Notes under the pieces: generated by a model
What the model saw: the letters and a program-made list of their open reading frames with translations, nothing else
Databases searched by the model: none
What the model was told of the DNA's origin: nothing
Assembly: GCA_040797845.1 (NCBI GenBank)
Contig: JBFNFA010000006.1
Location: forward strand, 1 to 64,000
Source: Clostridium_AW sp040797845
GTDB lineage: Bacteria; Bacillota; Clostridia; Clostridiales; Clostridiaceae
Direction of reading: 5' to 3'
DNA length: 64,000 nt
Shown here: positions 1 through 6,695 of the stretch, piece after piece
How the letters are laid out: each line of letters starts with the position of its first letter
How positions within the stretch are numbered: the stretch's first letter is position 1
Program-made: the position numbers and the translations under genes

Positions 1-401
1 GCACCTGTTGCTCCTGTCGCACCTGTTGGACCCGTTGGGCCTGTTGGGCCTGTTGCTCCTCTTGCACCTGTTGCTCCTGTCGCACCTGTTGGACCCGTTG
101 GGCCTGTTGGGCCTGTTGGGCCTGTTGCTCCTGTCGGACCCGTTGGACCTGTTGGGCCTGTTGCTCCTCTTGCACCTGTTGCACCTGTCGGACCTGTTGG
201 GCCTGTTGGGCCTGTTGCTCCTCTTGCACCTGTTGCGCCTGTTGCTCCTGTCGGACCCGTTGGACCTGTTGGACCTGTCGCTCCTCTTGAACTGGTTGCT
301 CCTCTTGGTTTATCCCAAATCACACCTGAATTATCATCCAAAGTAATGTAATAATTCTCTTTTAAATCACGATTGTCTCTATTAGAAGAATATTTTGACA
401 T
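1..401 (-). CDS. Collagen-like (BclA-type) exosporium/surface protein, 3' part outside window
   Basis: Read from the ATG at 399-401, the frame stays open to base 1, so only the first 133 residues are visible. The N-terminus (MSKYSSNRDNRDLKENYY) is followed by about 20 ordinary residues ending in IWDKPRG. From about residue 35 there is an uninterrupted run of Gly-X-Y triplets, almost all GPT, GAT or GAR. That is the signature of bacterial collagen-like proteins such as BclA, a glycosylated filament protein of the spore exosporium. Thr-rich triplets are the usual O-glycosylation positions in that family. A very strong RBS (AAGGAGGAG) lies at 412-420. The C-terminal trimerisation domain, if present, is outside the window, so the exosporium role is inferred. 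The near-identical DNA repeats would favour length variation. Confidence 0.85.
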   Translation of the reverse strand, partial: MSKYSSNRDNRDLKENYYITLDDNSGVIWDKPRGATSSRGATGPTGPTGPTGATGATGARGATGPTGPTGPTGATGARGATGPTGPTGPTGATGPTGPTGPTGPTGATGATGARGATGPTGPTGPTGATGATG

Positions 402-434
402 ATCTAACAATCTCCTCCTTGAAATTACAAATAT

Positions 435-469
435 AGTGATTTATCTCACTTTACAGTGATTTATCTCAC
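435..469 (-). promoter_or_regulatory. Tandem palindromic operator-like repeats upstream of the collagen-like gene
   Basis: AGTGATTTATCTCAC occurs twice without mismatch, at 435-449 and 455-469, exactly 20 bp apart (two helical turns). Each copy contains the palindrome GTGA-N6-TCAC. The pair lies between the putative promoter and the RBS of the collagen-like gene, so it could be a binding site for a dimeric regulator or part of the 5' UTR. No regulator is identified. Confidence 0.5.
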
Positions 470-475
470 CTATAA

Positions 476-484
476 TACTATATG
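476..484 (-). promoter_or_regulatory. SigK-like -10 element
   Basis: On the minus strand the sequence is CATATAGTA, which fits the CATAnnnTA -10 consensus of the mother-cell sporulation factor SigK. It is correctly oriented about 75 bp upstream of the collagen-like gene. A well-spaced -35 AC was not convincing, so this is suggestive only. Confidence 0.35.
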
Positions 485-845
485 CTTCTGTTAATGGAAA
501 AGCGTGTCATAAAATGTCAGAGAAAGAGTTCTAAAATTTCATTTATTTAACATAAGGAGCCTTGATAAATTCGAGCTTATCTATTATTCTCAATGAATTT
601 TCACATTCAATGCTCTTTTTCTATATTGAAAATATCGTTTTATTTAAATTATCCAATCTATACTTTTTTTTATAGTCTTAATTTTCTTAGCGTATTTCTA
701 AAACAATTGAACTATTTTTAACAGGTGAATTTATACACATTTACGATAGTGTATAAGCTTTGTACACTATAAAAATCTGTCTATAGATATCTCTAAATAA
801 TTAATATATATTATTGTCACAGGCGAAAGAAAAATTAATATTTAA
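485..845. other. AT-rich intergenic stretch, no gene seen
   Basis: No ORF with a credible RBS was seen on either strand. It lies between the collagen-like gene promoter (minus strand) and the decayed oleate hydratase (plus strand). The missing N-terminal FAD-binding part of the oleate hydratase should have been here but is not recognisable. Confidence 0.4.
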
Positions 846-1455
846 TTATATGGAAGTAGGTATGGTGAAAATATTCATATACTAGAAGGTATGAACATTC
901 TTTGCGGAAGCAATGATGGTGCAGGAAATGCAACAGATGGTTTTATATGCCGCGGTAGTAGAATGTTAAACGAAAAGACTTATGAAAACACATGGGACTT
1001 GCTTTCTTCTATTCCTTCTTTCGACCATGCACACCCAACTCATTCAAATGCAAGGCTCATCAACAAAGACGAGGAAATTTTAGATGTTATGTTCATTGGA
1101 TTTAATACTGAAGATCGTATAGCTTTAGGCAAGCTTATGATTACACCAGAAGAAAAGCTTGATAACCTACATACTTGTGATTGATTTCAATCTACACCAC
1201 ATTTCTTTGAAACAAACTTTTGGTATATGTGGCAGACCACATTTGCTTTTCAAAAGTGGTCTAGCTTGTTTGAGTTTAAATCATATGATATTTGAATTTT
1301 CTCGTATACAGACACTAGAAGGCGTTACAAGAGCACCATGCAATCAATATGAGTACATTATTCTTCATATTAAAGCTTACTTTGAAAGCTCTTTTTTGGT
1401 CGCTAGTGATATAAAAGCATGCCGCCCTTTCATTAAAACTTTTGACTTTAGATAG
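846..1455 (+). pseudogene. Oleate hydratase (myosin-cross-reactive antigen family), decayed remnant
   Basis: Pieces of one protein are spread over two frames. In frame 1 (846-1290) the translation contains YGENIHILEGMNILCGS, DGAGNATDGFICRGSRM, LWDLL-like and SIPS blocks, then NARLI and ITPEEKLDN. All are characteristic of the FAD-dependent fatty-acid double-bond hydratase family. At 1182-1184 a TGA replaces the expected Trp codon before the block FFETNFWYMWQTTFAF, which is still readable after the stop. Near 1284-1290 the reading moves to another frame, continuing with FEFSRIQTLEGVTRAP and CNQYEYIILHIKAYFE. The N-terminal Rossmann glycine motif and most of the C-terminal half are missing; the family is usually 560-650 residues. 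Intact members add water to oleate and linoleate to give hydroxy fatty acids. A nonsense codon, a frameshift and truncation at both ends make this a dead gene. Family assignment is from recalled motifs. Confidence 0.8.
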
Positions 1456-1476
1456 GTTTTTCTTAACTCAATATTA

Positions 1477-1507
1477 AAATCCCCACTCCTATCAAGAGTG
1501 GGGATTT
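1477..1507 (-). terminator. Rho-independent terminator, probably bidirectional
   Basis: A perfect 12-bp inverted repeat (AAATCCCCACTC at 1477-1488, complement at 1496-1507) with a 7-nt loop lies 35 bp downstream of the ABC transporter gene. The ends are A/T-rich on both sides. Confidence 0.8.
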
Positions 1508-1541
1508 CAATCTACTTCAGACCTATTATTTAAAATATAAA

Positions 1542-3266
1542 TTATATTGCCCAGCTTTTAGCTTTTTCCATCTCATTATACATATTGTAATATCTCTTTT
1601 TATTTTCCATCAATTTTCCATGATTACCTTTTTCCTCCATAGCTCCTTTATTCAATACTATTATTTGATCTGCATCTTTTATGGTATTTAGTCTATGAGC
1701 TATTACTATTACAGTTTTATTAGCTGTTAGTTTCTTTATGCCTTTTCTAATTTCTAACTCATTATCTGCATCAAGAGAAGCAGTAGCTTCATCTAACAAT
1801 ATTATAGGAGCATCCTTTAATATTGCCCTTGCTATGGATATTCTTTGCTTTTCTCCTCCTGATAGAGTTGATCCACCTTCCCCTACTATAGTGTCATATT
1901 TATTTTCTAGGTTTTCTATAAACTCATGACAATTTGCAATCTTTGCTGCCTTTATTACCTCTTCTCTGGTGACTTTTGGATTTCCTAATTTTATATTGTT
2001 ATATACTGTATCATTTAAAAGATATACATCTTGGAATACCATACTTATATGTTTTAATAATGAATCTGGTTTTATATCTTTTATATCTTGTCCTCCAATT
2101 GTTATTGCTCCAGAATTTATATCCCAAAATCTAGCTATAAGACTTGTAACTGTAGTTTTTCCTGATCCAGAAGGCCCAACTAAGGCTGTCATAGTTCCTT
2201 CTCTTGCCTTAAAGCTTAAATTATTTATAGTATTTTCTCCTTCTTCATATTTAAAACTTACATTTTCAAACTCAATATCATGATTTTCAAAGTTTGCTTC
2301 TTCATATTTATAATTCATTTCTGGATGATTATAAGTTTTTATTAATTTTTGTGATGCAAGTTTTAAATATCTAAATACTCCATATTGAACACCAAAAGCT
2401 CTTAAAATATTTGTAAGTGCTAGATTTATTATAATAAATGTTAAAAAGGCTTTTTTGTCAATGTTCCCTAATCCAAATTTAGTTGTAGCTATAAGCAATA
2501 ATACAGGGAAGCTTATATCAACTATTATCTGAAATATAAGTACATAAGGTACAATAGATATTTCTGTTCTTATACTTTCCCTTCTTAAATCTCTAAAGGA
2601 TTTTTCTAATCTTTCAAATTTATCTCCAACTAAATTATGGGCTCTAAACAGCTGTATACCGCTAAGATATTCAACCATTCTTGATATAACTTCATTCATG
2701 ACTTCCTTCTTTTGTTTACCTATAGCCGTAACTCTTTTTCCCCCCATTAAAATAATAGGCATAGCTATAAGTACAAAGCTAAGTTGAGTAATAGCTAATT
2801 GAGCATCAATAAAAAAGGTTATTATAAGAAAATAAATACTAAGAACTACTGTTTTTATCAAGTCACTAATACTATGAGTTATAACTCTTTCAAAATCTTG
2901 TAAGTCATTAGTCATTATATTAGCCAAGCTTCCTATACTATTTTTATTAAAAAATCCTAAATTTATATTTTTAATATGATCTCCTAAGGATATACGCATA
3001 CTTTCAATACCCCTTGCCCCTTCAGCCTGTATTCCTGTATATCCTATTGCATTAACTATAGCTCTAAATATAAAAGCTATTATCATTGCTATAGTATAAT
3101 TCTTAACTTTAGTAAAACTCAATTGGGAATTAATTAAATCTAACAATACAAAATACAACATTGAATAAATAAACATATTAAATAAACTATCTATAGTTAA
3201 CAAAATTATAGGTTTTCTAAGTTTTTTGCTGTGCTCACCTAATAATATCTTTATATCCCCTAGCAT
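1542..3266 (-). CDS. ABC transporter permease/ATPase, second subunit of IrtAB/YbtPQ-type pair (cassette 1)
   Basis: A 574-residue half-transporter: an N-terminal exporter-fold membrane domain (about six helices, residues 1-300) fused to a nucleotide-binding domain. The NBD shows Walker A GPSGSGKTT near residue 365, signature LSGGEKQRISIARA, Walker B ILLDEATASLD and the H-loop IAHRL. I chose the ATG at 3264-3266, one base after the stop of the upstream subunit; the frame opens 16 codons earlier, inside that gene. Sequential half-ABC genes next to an AraC regulator and Fur-like sites resemble YbtP/YbtQ and IrtA/IrtB, which have an exporter fold but import Fe-siderophores. Metal or siderophore uptake is therefore the favoured inference. 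Drug export by a generic heterodimeric ABC exporter is the alternative. Confidence 0.85.
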   Translation of the reverse strand: MLGDIKILLGEHSKKLRKPIILLTIDSLFNMFIYSMLYFVLLDLINSQLSFTKVKNYTIAMIIAFIFRAIVNAIGYTGIQAEGARGIESMRISLGDHIKNINLGFFNKNSIGSLANIMTNDLQDFERVITHSISDLIKTVVLSIYFLIITFFIDAQLAITQLSFVLIAMPIILMGGKRVTAIGKQKKEVMNEVISRMVEYLSGIQLFRAHNLVGDKFERLEKSFRDLRRESIRTEISIVPYVLIFQIIVDISFPVLLLIATTKFGLGNIDKKAFLTFIIINLALTNILRAFGVQYGVFRYLKLASQKLIKTYNHPEMNYKYEEANFENHDIEFENVSFKYEEGENTINNLSFKAREGTMTALVGPSGSGKTTVTSLIARFWDINSGAITIGGQDIKDIKPDSLLKHISMVFQDVYLLNDTVYNNIKLGNPKVTREEVIKAAKIANCHEFIENLENKYDTIVGEGGSTLSGGEKQRISIARAILKDAPIILLDEATASLDADNELEIRKGIKKLTANKTVIVIAHRLNTIKDADQIIVLNKGAMEEKGNHGKLMENKKRYYNMYNEMEKAKSWAI

Positions 3267-3267
3267 A

Positions 3268-5022
3268 TTACATCCCCCCTGCTGCTTCTTTGATTTCTGT
3301 AATTTCATAATCATACATATCCCAAAGATGCCTGTATAATCCTTTTTTCTTCATAAGATGATTATGAGTTCCTTGTTCTATAATTTTTCCTTCCTCTAAA
3401 ACTACAATTTTATCCGCATTTTTTATTGTATACAGTCTATGGGCTATGATTATAGCAGTTTTTCCCTTTAACAGATTTCTAAGTGCTTCCTGTATCTTAC
3501 TTTCATTTTCTATGTCTGAATAAGACGTAACTTCATCTAAAACTACAATAGGGCTGTCCTTTAATATAGCTCTTGCAATAGAAATTCTTTGCTTTTCCCC
3601 TCCACTAAGTTTAATTCCATTTTCTCCAAGGGATGTTTCATAGCCATCTGGTAGACTCATTATAAAATCATGAATTTGTGCTTTTTTACTAGCTTCAATA
3701 ACCTGATCCATGGTTTTATTAGAACCCATTTTAATATTTTCTAATATGCTATCTTGAAGCATAAATACATTTTGAAATACAAAAGATACTTTATCCATAA
3801 GTTCTTCCATTTTAATATCTTTTACATCTATATCATCAATAGTAATACTGCCTTCCTCCACGTCCCAAAACCTTCCTACTAATTGACCTAATGTAGTTTT
3901 TCCTGAACCTGAAGGTCCTACTAAAGCAACTATACTTTTAGGCTCTATAGTTAAAGATAGATTCTTTATAACTTCCTCTTTATCATATTTAAATGTAACC
4001 TTATTAAACTCTATTTTTCCCTTAGTATCTTTCTTTAAGCTTCTCTTTCCTTCTACTTGTGGCTCTTTTTCAAGAATTTCTCTTACTTTTCCAGCTCCTT
4101 CTAATAGCATTGAAAAAGTTCCTCCAAATTCTAATAGTTGCTTAAAAGAAGTAAGGAAATTTGCGCTTAAAATTAAAAATATTATATAAGTAGAAGCATT
4201 TATACTTCCATTTAAAAACATTATTCCTCCAATAGGAATTATAAATAAAAGTCCTGAATCTATAAGAACTAAAAACACACCGTAAAGAGGGGCAGTTTTC
4301 ATAGTTAGATCAATCCAATACTCTGCATATTCTTCTGTGACATCCTTATAGTTCTTAAAAGATTTCGCAGATAAATTAAAAGTCTTCATTACATTCATTC
4401 CATTTATATATTGAATAATAGTGGAATTAAGTCTTTGAACTAATTCATGATAATGAATCATCATTTCTTTCATACCTTTAAACATACCTATTTGAGTTAA
4501 AAAGCCTAAAATAATAGGAATAAATAAAACTAAAGCCAGTTTCCAATTTAAATATAAAAGATAAAATATAATTACAATAGGTGTTACAACAGCTGCTGAT
4601 AAATCTGGAATTTGATGTGCTATAAAATTTTCTAGCTTTTCTATATATTCATTTATTGTTTTTTTAATATCTCCTATGGTACTTCCTGTAAAAAAACCCA
4701 TGTTAAGCTTTGATATATGGTTTATTGCCTTCATTCTAAGTTCATAAAGTATTGTATAGGCCGCTATGTGTGAGAACACTCCTGACAATAAAAATATAAC
4801 CATTCTAAGAACTACAATAATTCCTACAATTATAGCCATAGATTTAATTCTTTGATAATTTACTGCGTCATTAAAAAGCTCTAATACTATATTGTACATA
4901 AGGATATATGGCACTATACCAAGCAATGAGCTTATTATACTAAATAAAGCAGACACATATAATTTAAATTTTTCTTTGCCAGATGCCTCTAAAAGAAACT
5001 TTAAATTTGATTTTTCTTTCAT
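3268..5022 (-). CDS. ABC transporter permease/ATPase, first subunit of IrtAB/YbtPQ-type pair (cassette 1)
   Basis: 584 residues with the same layout as the next gene: a membrane domain of about six helices, then an NBD with GPSGSGKTT, LSGGEKQRISIARAILK, Walker B IVVLDEVTSYSD and H-loop IAHRL. The segment after Walker B is TSYSD rather than the canonical TSALD-like form. The first subunit of cassette 2 is also altered here (TAFTD), while both second subunits keep the regular AS(L/V)D, so the two sites of the dimer are probably asymmetric. The stop lies 1 bp before the next subunit's ATG, so co-translation is expected. A Fur-like box lies 58 bp upstream of the start. The likely role is import of an iron-siderophore or related metallophore; the substrate is not shown by the sequence. 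Confidence 0.85.
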   Translation of the reverse strand: MKEKSNLKFLLEASGKEKFKLYVSALFSIISSLLGIVPYILMYNIVLELFNDAVNYQRIKSMAIIVGIIVVLRMVIFLLSGVFSHIAAYTILYELRMKAINHISKLNMGFFTGSTIGDIKKTINEYIEKLENFIAHQIPDLSAAVVTPIVIIFYLLYLNWKLALVLFIPIILGFLTQIGMFKGMKEMMIHYHELVQRLNSTIIQYINGMNVMKTFNLSAKSFKNYKDVTEEYAEYWIDLTMKTAPLYGVFLVLIDSGLLFIIPIGGIMFLNGSINASTYIIFLILSANFLTSFKQLLEFGGTFSMLLEGAGKVREILEKEPQVEGKRSLKKDTKGKIEFNKVTFKYDKEEVIKNLSLTIEPKSIVALVGPSGSGKTTLGQLVGRFWDVEEGSITIDDIDVKDIKMEELMDKVSFVFQNVFMLQDSILENIKMGSNKTMDQVIEASKKAQIHDFIMSLPDGYETSLGENGIKLSGGEKQRISIARAILKDSPIVVLDEVTSYSDIENESKIQEALRNLLKGKTAIIIAHRLYTIKNADKIVVLEEGKIIEQGTHNHLMKKKGLYRHLWDMYDYEITEIKEAAGGM

Positions 5023-5079
5023 AATGTTTCCCCCTTCTATAACATATTAAAATTTATTGAATATCTTATTAATAAAAGT

Positions 5080-5098
5080 ATAATTGATAATCATTCTC
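5080..5098. promoter_or_regulatory. Fur-box-like site upstream of ABC cassette 1
   Basis: ATAATTGATAATCATTCTC matches the 19-bp Fur consensus at 14 positions. TGATAATCATTCTCA within it matches 14 of 15 positions of the 7-1-7 form. It sits in the 205-bp gap between the AraC gene and the first ABC gene, as expected for iron-dependent repression. Confidence 0.65.
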
Positions 5099-5227
5099 AA
5101 TATCCACTCCAAAAAAAATAAAAAATGCTCCAAAAACAAAAATCAAACACATGATTTTTATTAAACTTGAAACATTTTTATTACATTATTTAGGAAAGTG
5201 ATAGAACTATATATCTAACTTTTTTAT

Positions 5228-6208
5228 TTATAATTTTCTGTATTTCAATGGTGTTATATTATTATAGCGTTTAAATAGATTTGCAAATTTACTTGGATTT
5301 TCATATCCTATTTCGTTTGCAATTTCTATGATTGACAGCTCTGTATTTTTCAATAAATGTTTTGCTTTTTCCATTTTTGATTTTTGTATATATTCATAAA
5401 CAGTATATCCTGTACTATTTTTAAAGCCTTCTTGCAATTTATATACGCTTATATTTAACCTACTAGCCAATTCCTTAACGGAGGGTGAGTTTTGAATATT
5501 TTTACTTATTATGTCTTTAGCCATAATTATGATCTCTGCTTCTTGTTCCTTATGAGTTTTTAAAACCCTTTCATTATATTTTTCTTCGAGAACAGCAGTT
5601 AAGAACTCTATTGTTTTTAACTTAAGATTCATATATCCCACTACATTGTGGGTTGAAATAGAATCTATCTGCTCTGCTATTTTCTTTATATCATAGCTAG
5701 CTTTTTCAATTATTAATATATTTTCTTTAAATATATCGTTCATATTATTTTGCCAATCTATTATTACTCTGTCCTCCCATATTGGATTTATAGTATTTTT
5801 AATAGCATTAAAATTCATTTGAATAGATATAGTTTTGCACTTGTTGTATTTAAAATTAAAATGTTCCACATCATTTAATGATTTATAAATAAACATATTT
5901 CCCGCTTCTAATATATATTTCTTATTATCAGGCATTGAAAAAATTTCTATATCCCCATTATAACAATATCCTAGCTCTAAAATATCACCATCAAATTCCC
6001 TATTATCAAATTCCATCTCCATTTTATAATCAATGTTAGCTTTCGATATTTCTAATCCGTCTTCTATTCTCATTCTTGAAAAATTTCCTGCACCAAATTG
6101 TTTTCCTATAATATATTTTTTTCCTAATAATTCATCTAAAGTTTTACAACAATATTTATCTTCAATATGTCTATAGTATACATCTACCGCATCTTTTTTA
6201 TCTTTCAA
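5228..6208 (-). CDS. AraC-family transcriptional regulator (cassette 1)
   Basis: About 326 residues. The N-terminal two thirds is a variable sensor region. The C-terminal ~100 residues are an AraC double helix-turn-helix: KELASRLNISVYKLQEGFK for the first HTH and IIEIANEIGYENPSKFANLFKRY for the second, followed by the family end-motif TPLKYRKL. I place the start at the TTG (6206-6208) rather than the GTG three codons earlier, because AGGAGG stands 8 nt before the TTG and the GTG overlaps that RBS. It precedes the ABC pair on the same strand, the layout of YbtA-like activators that sense the siderophore and turn on its transporter. A Fur-like box lies upstream. The effector is unknown. Confidence 0.85.
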   Translation of the reverse strand: MKDKKDAVDVYYRHIEDKYCCKTLDELLGKKYIIGKQFGAGNFSRMRIEDGLEISKANIDYKMEMEFDNREFDGDILELGYCYNGDIEIFSMPDNKKYILEAGNMFIYKSLNDVEHFNFKYNKCKTISIQMNFNAIKNTINPIWEDRVIIDWQNNMNDIFKENILIIEKASYDIKKIAEQIDSISTHNVVGYMNLKLKTIEFLTAVLEEKYNERVLKTHKEQEAEIIIMAKDIISKNIQNSPSVKELASRLNISVYKLQEGFKNSTGYTVYEYIQKSKMEKAKHLLKNTELSIIEIANEIGYENPSKFANLFKRYNNITPLKYRKL

Positions 6209-6298
6209 AACTACCACCTCCTATGCTTGGATCATATAATCTATATAAGCTATATAATCTACATCTTAATTATAACTTTAACAAATTATTTTATAAAT

Positions 6299-6317
6299 GC
6301 AAATGATTATCAATTAT
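6299..6317. promoter_or_regulatory. Fur-box-like site upstream of the AraC gene
   Basis: Read on the minus strand this is ATAATTGATAATCATTTGC, identical at 17 of 19 positions to the site at 5080-5098 and sharing the 15-mer TAATTGATAATCATT exactly. It lies 91 bp upstream of the AraC start. Confidence 0.6.
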
Positions 6318-6360
6318 AATTTATTTTAATCATAACTGATGCATGCTGTGCATAGAACGT

Positions 6361-6396
6361 AAAAAAGAGCTTTGGCAAACTTAATTACCAAAGCTC
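6361..6396 (-). terminator. Terminator of the copper operon
   Basis: Inverted repeat GAGCTTTGG (6367-6375) / CCAAAGCTC (6388-6396), followed on the minus strand by six T. It begins 6 bp after the stop of the copper chaperone gene. Confidence 0.85.
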
Positions 6397-6402
6397 CTCT
6401 AT

Positions 6403-6618
6403 TTATAATGTCTCTATTCCGACTACATTATATTTTTCAGTGTCAACAGCTAATTTTATAGCTTCTTCACTTACCTCAGTGCTTGTTTCAACTATAACAT
6501 ATTTATCAGCTAAGTTTACATCTACACTAGTTACACCATCTACACTAATTAGTGCTTCCTTTACATGCTTAGCACAATTTTCACACTTCATGCCTTCAAC
6601 TAATACTTTCTTTTTCAT
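6403..6618 (-). CDS. copZ: Copper chaperone, heavy-metal-associated domain protein
   Basis: A 71-residue single HMA domain. The metal-binding loop is GMKCENC at residues 9-15 (CxxC), in the usual beta-alpha-beta-beta-alpha-beta fold. CopZ-type chaperones carry Cu(I) in the cytoplasm and hand it to the HMA domains of the exporter or to the CsoR repressor. It is the last gene of csoR-copA-copZ, 77 bp after copA and just before a strong terminator. The loop residues (MKCENC) differ from the two CopA domains (MTCASC), so it is not a recent duplicate of them. Confidence 0.9.
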   Translation of the reverse strand: MKKKVLVEGMKCENCAKHVKEALISVDGVTSVDVNLADKYVIVETSTEVSEEAIKLAVDTEKYNVVGIETL

Positions 6619-6695
6619 TATATTTTTCTCCCTCCAAATATAATTTTTTTAATCTTATACTATTTGCGCATTATTTATTAACTATTTTTAGCCCA

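Noticed and set aside
8..346. Leu/His-rich ORF on the plus strand
   Set aside because: It is the complement of the Gly-X-Y collagen repeats read on the minus strand, which have a proper start and RBS.
1159..1455. Independent 98-residue ORF on the plus strand
   Set aside because: Its middle part (FEFSRIQTLEGVTRAP, CNQYEYIILHI) is the frameshifted continuation of the oleate hydratase pseudogene, and there is no RBS.
1185..1512. GATTTCAATCTAC twice (near 1187 and 1504), resembling CRISPR repeat ends
   Set aside because: Only a short match, 317 bp apart, one copy inside the pseudogene and the other in a terminator. There is no regular repeat-spacer pattern and no cas genes.
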